DNA of 64,000 bases from positions 100,452-164,451 of the forward strand of contig JACPPA010000014.1 of assembly GCA_016191285.1 (NCBI GenBank). Reading direction: 5' to 3'. The first letter of the stretch is position 1; every line of letters begins with the position of its first letter. A program made the translations under genes and the position numbers. The notes beneath the pieces are model-generated. The model was given only the letters and a program-made list of their open reading frames with translations, ran no database searches and had not been told where the DNA came from. The stretch comes from Gammaproteobacteria bacterium (lineage in GTDB: Bacteria > Pseudomonadota > Gammaproteobacteria > Ga0077536). Positions 26,383 through 35,171 of the stretch are shown here, piece after piece.

Positions 26383-26671
26383 TTAATGGTAATCCTCTAA
26401 ATTCACGTCGTAGATTTCGCGCTCGACGGTGTCGATACGGAACGTCAGGCGGCGATTACGGGTGACGCTCAGACTCCTTGCCTTTGCGGCCGCCGGTTAG
26501 GGTATGCGCCTTCCACGTCGTGAGCGCCCGCAACTCCTCCGGGTCGTCCATCGCGTCGAGGTAGGCGAACATTTTTCGCAGTTTGTCTACGGTCTCAGGT
26601 GGAACGCCTTTAAGGCTGTCCTCCGCATAGAGTCGCTTCAGTCCCTTATGGACAAAACTTCGTATCTTCAC
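26383..26671 (-). pseudogene. higB: HigB-type toxin, frameshifted
   Basis: The first frame gives a normal RelE/HigB start (MKIRSFVHKGLKRLYAED ... WKAHTLTGGRKGKE), then leaves the family and stops after a few residues. Shifting the frame at about 26462-26468 restores the expected end SLSVTRNRRLTFRID and EIYDVNLEDYH, with a stop at 26383. A 2-base loss in a codon for the usual Trp (KGKWS) would explain it. The toxin is therefore probably inactive, unless the shift is a sequencing error or is programmed. Confidence 0.75.
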
Positions 26672-27055
26672 TGACTGACTGTAGCCCGTAGCCTAACACT
26701 AATCAAGACGAAAGATTTTGCGCACGCCAGCGCTCGGCGTCGACTTGCAGCCGAGCCGGACCGGTTTGCTCAATGTTGGAATCCAATAGTTCGTGTGGTG
26801 GACGGATTGATGTTTTACGGTGCAGCAATGTTCGGTAAGCGTAACTGACCGGTTCAACCTTGTCGGTTGAAGCCCGCTTGCGCGGCAAGGGTCACTGGGG
26901 GCACCGCGCCCTCAACCTGAAGTGCCTAGATGAGGCACGGGCCGGGTTCACCCTGGAGGGTTGATTCCGACGCTTTATAACCACATTTTTATTTCGCTTC
27001 ACTTCCAAATTGCTGCCGTGCATACGGCGTTATAGTTTCAGTTCCGGAACTTTCA
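26672..27055. other. Intergenic accessory DNA with no clear gene
   Basis: This 384-bp stretch lies upstream of higB. A 61-codon leftward frame at 26703-26888 exists but resembles nothing I know and has no evident ribosome site. A GTTCCGGAAC palindrome is present near 27040. It is otherwise featureless to me and is probably residual island DNA. Confidence 0.4.
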
Positions 27056-27376
27056 TTACGGTTTCCCGCAATTCATTCCGAGTGATTTTCGGTCGACAAC
27101 TTGCGCTGTCACAGACTTTAAGACCGATGTCTGTTGCTTTGCCACGATACCGTCGTGGCCACGGATAAAACTGTCGTTTGATGCGGCGATAAAGAACGCA
27201 TCACCTGGCCGGCACTTTCTAAATCGGCTGAGATTCGTTGTGCGGCCTACGTTTTCGTCCCGCGTCACTACCCGCAAGGACGGCAGTGACGAGGGACCTT
27301 CGCGGCGATCACGCGACGCTAAAGCCGTGCGACTACGCCGAAGTGTCGCGCCGGCGAAATTCTTGCGCGCCTTCAT
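27056..27376 (-). CDS. Small hypothetical protein coupled to upstream HTH gene
   Basis: I do not recognise this 106-residue basic protein. Its ATG (27374-27376) overlaps the stop of the upstream HTH gene in a TGATGA arrangement, which favours translation by coupling. The composition is Arg/Ser-rich with no visible domain, so a chance frame cannot be excluded. It sits in the island remnant next to the tRNA. Confidence 0.4.
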   Translation of the reverse strand: MKARKNFAGATLRRSRTALASRDRREGPSSLPSLRVVTRDENVGRTTNLSRFRKCRPGDAFFIAASNDSFIRGHDGIVAKQQTSVLKSVTAQVVDRKSLGMNCGKP

Positions 27377-27855
27377 CAGCCGACTACTTTCGCGAGTTCC
27401 GGAAATAACGGCCGGCGCTTTTCGTGGCGAATTTCATCCGGATTCGCCACGGTCAAGCGGGCGACGAGCGTGTCAGCGGGGGAGCGTCGCGGGTGTCGCT
27501 CTCGTGTGACGTCGATGTCACTCTGCTCATCGACTCGGGGTCGCGCCGTCGGTGCTCCCGCTTCGTTTGGCGCGGCGCTCATCTCGATGTGCGGGATCGC
27601 GAGTCGATATCGATTTGACATCGTTGCGCGATTATCGCGTTGACGCAGTTCGCATTCGATCAATCCGACGGCGAACAATTTGCGCAAGGTTCGTTGCACG
27701 CTGCGTCGTGTGATTCCACACATGGTTGCCAGGGTCGCCAGCGTTGGTGTTGCCTCGCCGTGATTGTTCACCACCGTCGCGAGTGCCAACAAGACCAGTT
27801 TGTCTGTGGCAACCGCAGGTTGTCGCCAGGCCCAAGCGATCGCGGATTCGTTCAT
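27376..27855 (-). CDS. Helix-turn-helix protein (replication/plasmid-phage type)
   Basis: The 159-residue protein has an N-terminal winged-helix segment: KLVLLALATVVNNHGEATP, then LATMCGITRRSVQRTLRKL, then GLIECE. This is typical of HTH proteins carried by integrated elements and of replication-initiator-like genes. The C-terminal half is basic and unstructured. ATG at 27855 is preferred; TTG at 27867 is an alternative. It lies directly behind the integrase fragment. Confidence 0.7.
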   Translation of the reverse strand: MNESAIAWAWRQPAVATDKLVLLALATVVNNHGEATPTLATLATMCGITRRSVQRTLRKLFAVGLIECELRQRDNRATMSNRYRLAIPHIEMSAAPNEAGAPTARPRVDEQSDIDVTRERHPRRSPADTLVARLTVANPDEIRHEKRRPLFPELAKVVG

Positions 27856-27885
27856 GCGATGAGCCAAGGTGTTTCCAATGCCAGA

Positions 27886-28595
27886 TCAACCTCGCGCGGA
27901 TGCAATTGATACGACTCGCTGCGCCGAGCCGTTCCGGAGCTCGTCCAAATGATCAGCCCACCACTGCATCAATCGAGCTCGCTCGCGCAGGTATTGCGCG
28001 GCGTTGTAAATGGAGCGGATCTTGTCTTTGTCGCTATGCGCCAATTGCAGTTCGATGGCCTGCGAATCAAACAAATTACTTTCGTGCGCGATGGTCGAGA
28101 ACATCGAGCGGAATCCATGACCCGTGAGTCGCCCGTGATAACCCATCCGATATAGCGCGTAGAGGATCGCGTTTTCGCTCATCGGCTTGCTGCCGGGATG
28201 GTGCTCATTTGGAAATGCATAGGGTCGCTTGCCCGTGAGGCGTCGTAGCGCTTCTATCGCATCGATGGCCTGGTCGCTTAACGGAACCAAATGCTCGCGC
28301 CGACTTTTCATTCGTTCGCCGGGCACTCGCCATAGGCGCGAAGCGATATCGATTTCCGGCCATTTCGCGAACCGGAGTTCTTGCGTGCGTAAGGCAGTCA
28401 GCAGTAACAGGCGAAGTCCGAGCGTGGTCACTGGCGCACCGGCGTACGATTCAACTTTGGCGAGATAGGCGGGTAACTCGACTTCGGACAATCGCGCTTG
28501 GTGTTTGACTGCACGAGACTTGAGCGCACCACCCAAATCGCGCGATGGGTCGCTCATTAACGCACCGATGCGCACTGCGTGGCGAAAGACCGAAA
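27886..28595 (-). pseudogene. P4-type tyrosine integrase, C-terminal half only
   Basis: The frame reads ISVFRHAVRIGALMSDPSRDL and then a catalytic domain with LLLTALRTQELRFAKW (Arg), TGHGFRSMFSTIAHE (His-x-x-Arg), LAHSDKDKIRSIYN (His, Tyr). This matches the end of the core-binding domain plus the whole catalytic domain of P4-like integrases, about 220 of about 400 residues. The homologous frame stops exactly where the tRNA-Gln 3' CCA begins (28596), so the N-terminal half was lost by a junction at the tRNA. An internal GTG at 28575 could start a shorter product. Confidence 0.85.
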
Positions 28596-28669
28596 TGGCT
28601 GGGGGACTAGGATTCGAACCTAGACTGGCGGAGTCAGAGTCCGCTGTCCTACCGTTAGACGATCCCCCA
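28596..28669 (-). tRNA. tRNA-Gln(CTG)
   Basis: Read on the minus strand, it starts TGGGGGATCGTC and folds as a cloverleaf. The acceptor stem pairs GGGGGA-type 5' bases with TCCCCC at the 3' end. The anticodon stem GCGGA/TCCGC encloses loop CTCTGAC, giving anticodon CTG. The T arm is CTAGGTTCGAATCCTAG. The 3' CCA is encoded. It is the attachment locus for the adjacent integrase fragment. Confidence 0.95.
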
Positions 28670-28780
28670 AGCGCGGATTTCGAACAGTACGCTTCGAAAT
28701 TGCAAGCTCAGAATAACCGAAAAAATGCGCGCGGTATGTTCAAAAGTCGCTCCGCACGCACTTCATAAAGTCGCGCGACG

Positions 28781-29125
28781 CTATGGGCTGCGGCACGCCA
28801 ATAACTGTCGGGTCAGCGTATCGGCGTCATGACATAGCTCCACCAAGTGCTCGGCGGGCAGCATGCCGCATTCGGCGGCTAGATAGAGCTGGGTTTGCAG
28901 CACGGCGAGCGCTTCTAGGCTTTTATTGATGGCGTCTTGCCGATGCGTCGACTGGTGCGCGTTAAACGCAGCGGCGATGCGCTCAGGGATGGTGAATGCA
29001 TTAGCGATGACGCGATCGGCGAATCCGCGATCATTTAGTGCAGGAAGTAAACGGTAGACGTGAATCGCGACGTCGCAGCCGCGACTCCAACTGCCAATTA
29101 CCGAGGTATTGGGTAACGACGACAT
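28781..29125 (-). CDS. Four-helix bundle protein (23S rRNA IVS/S23-like)
   Basis: The 114-residue protein is made of amphipathic helices (VAIHVYRLLPAL, DRVIANAFTIPERIAAAF, AINKSLEALAVLQTQL, DADTLTRQLLACR). The IPERIA...SLEA..ELQTQL pattern is typical of the four-helix bundle family of 23S intervening-sequence proteins and diversity-generating avd-like proteins. A good GGAGGT site precedes ATG at 29125. Function is unknown; no reverse transcriptase or variable repeat is near. Confidence 0.78.
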   Translation of the reverse strand: MSSLPNTSVIGSWSRGCDVAIHVYRLLPALNDRGFADRVIANAFTIPERIAAAFNAHQSTHRQDAINKSLEALAVLQTQLYLAAECGMLPAEHLVELCHDADTLTRQLLACRSP

Positions 29126-29198
29126 ATGACCTCCTTGTTACTGCCCTGGTAGGACATGGAACCGCGCCAGCTTCCTGCCAGCGCGATGGTTAGAAAAT

Positions 29199-29594
29199 TT
29201 AGCGCTTGCTGTACTGCGGGCGTTTGCGCGCTTTGTGCAAACCGACTTTCTTACGTTCAACTTCGCGCGCGTCGCGCGTCACAAAGCCGGCGGTGCGCAA
29301 CGGACGGCGTAGCGTCTCGTCGTACACCATTAGCGCCCGCGTAATCCCATGCCGCAATGCGCCCGCTTGACCCGTGATGCCGCCGCCGCTGACGGTGGCG
29401 TTAACATCGAAAGTCGTGAGGTGATCGGTGGTTTGCAGCGGTTGGCGGACCATCATCTGGGCGGTTTCGCGTCCGAAATAGACTTCAATCGGTCGACCGT
29501 TGATCGTGATGTTGCCGGTGCCTTTGGAGAGGAAGACTCGCGCCGAGGAGCTTTTGCGGCGGCCGGTGCTGTAGTAGGTATTGGTTGTCGCCAT
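29199..29594 (-). CDS. rpsI: 30S ribosomal protein S9
   Basis: The 131-residue protein has the S9 signature ([12 protein letters not shown] near the N-terminus, [17 protein letters not shown]) and the conserved C-terminal tail ending YSKR that reaches the P-site tRNA. It follows rplM by 3 bp in the standard L13-S9 operon. Confidence 0.98.
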   Translation of the reverse strand: MATTNTYYSTGRRKSSSARVFLSKGTGNITINGRPIEVYFGRETAQMMVRQPLQTTDHLTTFDVNATVSGGGITGQAGALRHGITRALMVYDETLRRPLRTAGFVTRDAREVERKKVGLHKARKRPQYSKR

Positions 29595-29597
29595 TTT

Positions 29598-30026
29598 TTA
29601 AATTTCCAGCGGTTGCGGTTGTTGCGCGGCGTGCAGGTGCTCGGCACCCGGGTAAATTTTCATCTTTTTGAACATGGCGCGGCCAAGTGGGCCTTTTGGC
29701 AGCATACCTTTCACGGCGCGTTCCAGCGCATTACCGGGCGCTTTTTGATTCAGCTTTTCAAAACTGATGGATTTCATGCCGCCGGGGTAGCCCGAGTGAT
29801 CGTGATAGAACTTGGCGGTGGTCTTGGTGCCGGTGACGCGCAGCTTGCCGGCGTTTAAGACGATGATGTAGTCGCCGGTATCCATGTGTGGGGTGAATTC
29901 CGGTTTGTGCTTACCGCGTAGGCGAAGGGCGAGCTGCGAGGCAAGGCGGCCGAGCACTTTATCGGTGGCATCGACGACAAACCAATCGCGTTTGATAGTC
30001 GATGGCGTGGCGGTAAAGGTCTTCAT
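29598..30026 (-). CDS. rplM: 50S ribosomal protein L13
   Basis: The 142-residue L13 begins [20 protein letters not shown] and contains the KLRVTGTK and [11 protein letters not shown] segments of the family. The ATG at 30026 gives the normal length; an in-frame start further upstream adds 19 unlikely residues. It is the first gene of rplM-rpsI. Confidence 0.98.
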   Translation of the reverse strand: MKTFTATPSTIKRDWFVVDATDKVLGRLASQLALRLRGKHKPEFTPHMDTGDYIIVLNAGKLRVTGTKTTAKFYHDHSGYPGGMKSISFEKLNQKAPGNALERAVKGMLPKGPLGRAMFKKMKIYPGAEHLHAAQQPQPLEI

Positions 30027-30132
30027 GGGTTGCGCCCTGCGAAAAAGAGGCGCAATGTAGACCGTCGGTCTACCTCTTGTCAATCAAAAATGACACGGTA
30101 TCCGCCTGTTTTAATGATGTTTTCGTTCCTCT

Positions 30133-30789
30133 ATGAAGTCAGCCGCAGCCGCCGCCGGCGGCGTCCCAGACTCACTCATTCAGCACTTCGACGCCTTCCT
30201 GCGAGGCTTGGTGCAGCAACGAACCACGGCGTCGCCGCGCGCCTCTCCGGCCGCCAACCTCGCCCACGACCGGCTCGATGCCCAAGCCACCGTCCAATCC
30301 GGACAATTGATGCGGGTGAATCACACGGGGGAAGTCTGCGCCCAGGCGCTTTATATTGGTCAGGCAGCCACCGCGAAATCTGCAACGCAATGTGAATGCT
30401 TGCAGACCGCAGCGGACGATGAACTCGACCACTTAGCCTGGTGTAGGGATCGGCTGAATGAGTTAGGCGCCCGTCCCAGCCGTCTAAATCCTGTTTGGTA
30501 TACCGGCGCTTACCTTATCGGCGCCCTCTCTGGGTTGCTCGGGGATCGTTGGAGCCTGGGCTTTTTGCTCGAAACCGAGCGCCAAGTCATCGTCCACCTC
30601 GAATCTCATCTCTTGCGGTTGCCGCAGACGGACGTCGCGAGCCACGCGATTCTCACGCAAATGAAGGATGACGAAGCTAAACACGCCGCGACTGCCGCGC
30701 GTCAGGGCGCCATTGAACTCCCGGCGATTGTGAAGCGGATAATGCGCGTGCAAGCGAAGGTTATGACGACCCTTGCGCGAGTTATCTAG
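30133..30789 (+). CDS. coq7: 2-polyprenyl-3-methyl-6-methoxy-1,4-benzoquinone monooxygenase
   Basis: The 218-residue diiron hydroxylase adds the C6 hydroxyl in ubiquinone synthesis. Ligand motifs are all visible: MRVNHTGEVCAQALY (Glu), DDELDHLAWC (Glu, His), ETERQVIVHLESHL (Glu) and KDDEAKHA (Glu, His). The N-terminal 35 residues are Ala-rich and variable. It is divergent from rplM and ends in a strong hairpin. Confidence 0.96.
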   Translation: MKSAAAAAGGVPDSLIQHFDAFLRGLVQQRTTASPRASPAANLAHDRLDAQATVQSGQLMRVNHTGEVCAQALYIGQAATAKSATQCECLQTAADDELDHLAWCRDRLNELGARPSRLNPVWYTGAYLIGALSGLLGDRWSLGFLLETERQVIVHLESHLLRLPQTDVASHAILTQMKDDEAKHAATAARQGAIELPAIVKRIMRVQAKVMTTLARVI

Positions 30790-30820
30790 GGAAGCTCTGC
30801 AAAAGCCAGAGCTTCCCTAG
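30786..30820 (+). terminator. Strong hairpin at coq7 stop codon
   Basis: A 14-bp perfect stem, CTAGGGAAGCTCTG with CAGAGCTTCCCTAG, closes a 7-base loop and includes the coq7 stop TAG. No T-run follows, so it may act as an mRNA 3' end stabiliser, or as a terminator in either direction with help. Confidence 0.65.
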
Positions 30821-30839
30821 TGCCTTGTCCCGCGCCGAA

Positions 30840-30893
30840 CCTGCATAATTCGCCCGCTGTTGGCGGCGCTTTGTGGAAGCCGCTTTGAGCTTC
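30840..30893. repeat. Decayed REP-type element
   Basis: Fragments ATTCGCCCGCTGTTGGCGGCG and TTGTGGAAGCCGCTT resemble the ends of the window's REP family but the stem pairing is damaged. It lies in the leader of the DegQ-like gene. Confidence 0.35.
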
Positions 30894-30919
30894 GAATCTA
30901 TAAGGAACCGACTCTCGAA

Positions 30920-32308
30920 ATGAAACGTGACGTCCGACCGTTTTTTATTCGCCTTGCCACCCTAGCGCTGTTAAGCGCCATGGCTCCCCTTCAATCGGGT
31001 TTGGCGGCATTACCCGAAGGCCTGGTTGGCGCCCCCATGCCAAGCCTTGCCCCGATGCTCGAGCAGGTAACACCGGCGGTTGTGAACATCTCCACCCAAG
31101 GGCATGTACAGCTGCAATCCAATCCGCTGTTCAACGACCCGTTCTTTCGACGATTTTTCAATGTGCCCAGTTCGCCGCGCGAGCGCAAAACCCAGAGTTT
31201 GGGCTCAGGCGTCATCGTGGATGCGCGGCGCGGCTTGGTACTGACTAACAATCACGTTATTGCCAATGCCGATCAGATCTCGGTGCGGCTGGTGGATGGC
31301 CGCGATTACGACGCCAAACTTATCGGCACGGATCCGGAAACCGATGTCGCCGTCATTCAAATCAGCGGGACCAAACTCACAGCCCTCCCGCTCGCGAATT
31401 CGGACCAACTACGCGTCGGCGATTTCGCGGTCGCGATCGGAAATCCGTTTGGGCTGGGGCAAACCGTGACGTCAGGGATCGTGAGCGCGCTGGCGCGGAG
31501 CGGTCTTGGCATCACCGGCTATGAGGATTTAATTCAGACCGACGCCTCGATCAATCCCGGTAATTCGGGTGGCGCGCTCGTCAATCTGCGCGGCGAGCTC
31601 ATCGGCATTAACACCGCGATCTATTCGCAGAGCGGCGGCAACATCGGTATTGGCTTTGCGATTCCGATCAACATGGCCAGCCAGGTTATGGAACAATTAG
31701 TGAAATTCGGCGAGGTTAATCGCGGCTTTCTCGGCGCGGAAATGCAGAATCTGACGCCGGATTTAGCGACGGCGTTTGGGCTCCCGGATACCAAGGGTGC
31801 GGTTCTGGTTAACATCGTGGGTGGTTCGCCGGCTGAACATGCGGGGCTGCGCGCTGGCGATGTCGTGACCACCGTTAACGGTCATCACGTGCGTGATGCG
31901 TCCGATCTACGCAATCAGCTCGGTCTGATGCGAGTTGGGGATGCGTTCAAGCTCGAGTTTCTGCGCGATGGGAAACGGCAAACGATCACTGCTGAAGTGG
32001 GTTCTCGACAAGAAGCGACGGCCAGTACCAACGGCCTCAAAAATGAGCGTTTAGCTGGAGTGTCGATCGGTGAAATTCCAGAAGATGCGTCGGCTTATGG
32101 ACGAATCTACGGCGTGATGGTGTACGAAATCTCACAACGCTCACGAGCGTTTGCCGCGGGACTGCGCCAGGGTGACATCATTACCGCGGTCAATCGCCAA
32201 CCCATCGAAGATCTGAGTGCGTTTATCCAGGTGGTGACCCAGACCAAAGGGCAGCTGCTGCTGCGTGTGCAGCGGGGGAATCAGGGTGCGTTCTTGGTGA
32301 TTAAATAA
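30920..32308 (+). CDS. DegP/DegQ-type periplasmic serine protease
   Basis: The 462-residue exported protease starts with a signal peptide (FIRLATLALLSAMAPLQSGLAA). It has the trypsin-like triad His (TNNHVIANA), Asp (ETDVAVI) and Ser (NPGNSGGAL), followed by two PDZ domains (about 275-365 and 385-462). ATG at 30920 is chosen since it begins the signal peptide; AAGGA lies about 12 nt upstream. It degrades or refolds misfolded envelope proteins. DegQ/MucD-type and not DegS, because two PDZ domains and a cleavable leader are present. Confidence 0.93.
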   Translation: MKRDVRPFFIRLATLALLSAMAPLQSGLAALPEGLVGAPMPSLAPMLEQVTPAVVNISTQGHVQLQSNPLFNDPFFRRFFNVPSSPRERKTQSLGSGVIVDARRGLVLTNNHVIANADQISVRLVDGRDYDAKLIGTDPETDVAVIQISGTKLTALPLANSDQLRVGDFAVAIGNPFGLGQTVTSGIVSALARSGLGITGYEDLIQTDASINPGNSGGALVNLRGELIGINTAIYSQSGGNIGIGFAIPINMASQVMEQLVKFGEVNRGFLGAEMQNLTPDLATAFGLPDTKGAVLVNIVGGSPAEHAGLRAGDVVTTVNGHHVRDASDLRNQLGLMRVGDAFKLEFLRDGKRQTITAEVGSRQEATASTNGLKNERLAGVSIGEIPEDASAYGRIYGVMVYEISQRSRAFAAGLRQGDIITAVNRQPIEDLSAFIQVVTQTKGQLLLRVQRGNQGAFLVIK

Positions 32309-32321
32309 TGCACGTTTGCTG

Positions 32322-33125
32322 CTACGCAAACGCCATTTGTTGCTGCTCCCAATGCAATTGCACGTCATGCGGGTGAAGCAACTGCTCTAGGAATCCGAGA
32401 TTCACGTATTGATAACCGCGATTCTCACCGTGTAACACGGCCATCGGTCGCTCGGGTTCGCCGAGACTATCGAGCACCGCCCCGGCGCCGGCAAAGTTAT
32501 GCGTACGCGTGAACCGATGTGTGGTAATCAACGTGCAAAGACCTGCGGCAGACGCAGCTTGCAAACCGTTTTCGGTGTCTTCGACGGCGACGCAGTCGCG
32601 AGGATCGATTTTTATCCGCCGTAAAACTGCGTTGTATACCGCCGGCGAAGGCTTTTTGGTTTCCACCGTATCGGCGGTCTCGATCGCCGCGAACCACGTC
32701 GGCCAGTCCGCGCTCAAATTGTTGTCCAGCAGGGTTTTTAAATTCGTCCACGCCGAACTCGTCGCAATGCCTAATACGATGCCATCTTGGCGCGCCTCAT
32801 GAATTAAGCGCTCCACGCCCTGCCGGAGCCGAATTTGTCCGCTCGACAATTGTGCCGCGTAAATTTCAGTTTTGCGCCGATGCAGGTCGCGCACAAATTG
32901 TTCAAAGGCCGTGCGAGTCGGGAATTGCTTGGCGAGTTCGGCTCCGCAATGCGTGATTCGCTCGCGGCCGCCGGAAACAACGAGCAGGTCTTGGTAACAC
33001 GCGGGTGTCCAGTCCCAAGCGAGTCCGAACTCGTGGAACGCACGATTAAACGCTTGGCGGTGCACTTCCTCGGTGTCGGCCAAAGTCCCATCAACATCAA
33101 AAATCAGCGCTTGGAGTCGAGTCAT
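32322..33125 (-). CDS. HAD-superfamily phosphatase, CbbY-like
   Basis: The 267-residue protein is HAD subfamily IA. Motif I is FDVDGTLADTEE, motif II ATSSAW, the motif III lysine KKPSPAVY and motif IV VEDTENG. The NRAF and QDLL cap regions fit CbbY-like sugar-phosphate phosphatases (xylulose-1,5-bisphosphate in characterised CbbY). No Calvin-cycle genes are in the window, so the substrate is uncertain. Confidence 0.85.
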   Translation of the reverse strand: MTRLQALIFDVDGTLADTEEVHRQAFNRAFHEFGLAWDWTPACYQDLLVVSGGRERITHCGAELAKQFPTRTAFEQFVRDLHRRKTEIYAAQLSSGQIRLRQGVERLIHEARQDGIVLGIATSSAWTNLKTLLDNNLSADWPTWFAAIETADTVETKKPSPAVYNAVLRRIKIDPRDCVAVEDTENGLQAASAAGLCTLITTHRFTRTHNFAGAGAVLDSLGEPERPMAVLHGENRGYQYVNLGFLEQLLHPHDVQLHWEQQQMAFA

Positions 33126-33209
33126 CGCATTAAGCTATTGTTTAACTTCCGAACGAAAATTACTGTCCTATCTAATGTATAGCCTATAACTGATTGATAG
33201 ATCTGTGAA

Positions 33210-33945
33210 TCAATTCTTATTATCGGCTATCTCCACGGGTTCCGGTGGGTCGATTGAGGTAGCGGCCGCCGGCTCGATTTCTACTCTTTGCAATTCGTTC
33301 GAAGCGATCCGTGATGCGCCGGGCGGAGACATTCACGCGTTGCACATCTTCATGCGCCTGATCAATATGACGCGCCAATTAGTCCATGCGTTCCCGAAAG
33401 CGCTGAAAATCTTTGCCAAGATGTTCTAAATGCGTGTTGAATCGATCAAGGCCAAGCGCAGAAGCACGGCGGAAAACGTTGCCGTCGTTTTCTCGAAGCC
33501 TTCGGTGAGTCATCGATCAACCTGGCTCGCGATTTCACGCAGGCGTTCGACGGTGGCGCGGGTCAAGGCGTCGACGCGCGAGCCGAGCCCGCTTGAATTA
33601 CGCAGCAGGGTGTCCGCGAGTCGCTGGTGCAGGCCGCGAAAGCCGCTTTGCAGCGCGTCGGTTTGCGTTTGTTGCATAGTGGCTTGGCGCGCTTCGAACG
33701 CAGTCCGATGCGTGCCCAACGTGACGATCACTTCTTCGCGCAGCCGACTCGCGTCTTCGCTCGCGTGAAATCTAAGTTCCGAGACCCGTTGTTCTAGCGA
33801 GGACGAAGTAGCGTCGTAATAGCAACGCCACGCCAACTAGCGCGAGAATTAGGGCACGACGCAGCAGCGCAGAATTGTCGGAGACGAAAGCGCGAAACTC
33901 AGCCAAGGGGTCGCAATCCGTTAGCGTGAAGCTGGAACTCATCAT
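33210..33945 (-). pseudogene. rmuC: rmuC, heavily decayed (core domain deleted, frameshifts and stops)
   Basis: Several leftward frames together give RmuC. From 33945 there is an N-terminal membrane segment (ALILALVGVALLLRR). After a frameshift near 33800 a coiled-coil part follows, ending SRVDALTRATVERLREIASQ, then an in-frame TGA and LTEGFEKTTATF. The sequence then passes directly into RmuC's C-terminus (HLEHLGKDFQRFRERMD, stop, LARHIDQAHEDVQRVN, SARRITDRFERIAK) and a shifted tail to 33210. The nuclease-like core between LALID and the C-terminal HL..LGKDF part is missing. The gene cannot encode a working protein. Confidence 0.8.
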
Positions 33946-33999
33946 AACGAGCCCATAAACTGGCGTCGAACCTCAATCGGTATTGAACTACTGCTGCCA

Positions 34000-35082
34000 A
34001 TGCGGAATCGAATCTCGAACCCTGTTGCGCTCACTCACCGGGGCGCGCCGCATTCTCCGGCGCCGCGCTATCTCGACGTCGAGCGCGAAGATTTTGACGA
34101 TGGCTGGGGACCGGAGCACGAGCCGCCGGCACGCGTGGCGACGACGGTCTCGATCGAGACGGCGCGAACCATCATCAGTCACAATCAATCACCGGACGTA
34201 CCCTTCGCTCAGTCGATCAACCCCTATCGCGGCTGCGAACACGGTTGCGTGTACTGCTATGCGCGGCCGACGCATGCATATCTCGATCTGTCACCGGGGC
34301 TCGATTTCGAGACCAAGCTGTTTGCGAAAACCAATGCCGCGGCGTTATTGCGGAGCGAACTTGCCGCGCAACACTATCAGTGCTCACCGATCGCGTTAGG
34401 CGCCAACACCGATCCCTATCAACCAATTGAGCGCAAATATCGCATCACGCGCGAAATCCTCGAAGTGCTGGTCGAGACGCGACATCCCGTGACCATTGTC
34501 ACCAAAGGCGCATTAGTCGAACGCGATATTGATCTGCTGGCGCAGCTCGCGGCCGTCAACGCCGCACAGGTTTTTATCTCGATCACCACGCTCGATGTCG
34601 AGCTGGCACGCCGGCTCGAACCGCGCGCCACCGCACCACTGCGTCGCGTCGAGATCGTCCGCCGCTTGGTCGACGCCGGAATTCCGGTTGGCGTGCTCGT
34701 GGCGCCGACTATCCCGGGATTAAACGACGAGGAGATGGAAGCCATTCTTGAAGCCGCAGCCACGGCCGGTGCGCGGACCGCGGGCTACATCGCCGTGCGA
34801 TTGCCGCGCGAAGTGAATCCATTGTTCCAAGCGTGGTTGGCGGAACATGTGCCATTACGCGCGGGCAAAATCATGAGTCTCATTCGAGACATTCGCGGCG
34901 GGCGCGACAACGATCCGAATTTTGATCGACGGATGACTGGCCAAGGCATGATCGCGGCGCTGCTTGCACAGCGCTTTGCGCGAGCGACAAAACGGCTTGG
35001 GCTAAATGACCGGCGTGCGCCGCTTGCGGTGCAGAATTTCGTACCGCCGCGAGCGAGCGGTGCGCAGCTCGCGTTGTTTTAG
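34000..35082 (+). CDS. PA0069-type radical SAM protein
   Basis: The 360-residue protein has an iron-sulfur motif CEHGCVYCYA (CxxxCxxC) followed by a glycine-containing strand and a typical radical SAM barrel (ALGANTDPYQPIE, TIVTKGALVERD, VAPTIPGLND). It matches a widely conserved family related to spore photoproduct lyase/Rv2578c. Function is unknown; a DNA-repair-like role is only a guess. The start ATG at 34000 lacks a clear ribosome site. Confidence 0.9.
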   Translation: MRNRISNPVALTHRGAPHSPAPRYLDVEREDFDDGWGPEHEPPARVATTVSIETARTIISHNQSPDVPFAQSINPYRGCEHGCVYCYARPTHAYLDLSPGLDFETKLFAKTNAAALLRSELAAQHYQCSPIALGANTDPYQPIERKYRITREILEVLVETRHPVTIVTKGALVERDIDLLAQLAAVNAAQVFISITTLDVELARRLEPRATAPLRRVEIVRRLVDAGIPVGVLVAPTIPGLNDEEMEAILEAAATAGARTAGYIAVRLPREVNPLFQAWLAEHVPLRAGKIMSLIRDIRGGRDNDPNFDRRMTGQGMIAALLAQRFARATKRLGLNDRRAPLAVQNFVPPRASGAQLALF

Positions 35083-35171
35083 GCACGCGCTTCGGCGTCA
35101 TGGCTGGTGTACAAGGTTCGATTGCGCCGACTACGATGCACGCCCAAGCAGAAGACCTTTTCAGAACGGCC

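Noticed and set aside
28781..29125. Accessory protein of a diversity-generating retroelement
   Set aside because: The protein has the four-helix bundle type, but no reverse transcriptase, template or variable repeat is near.
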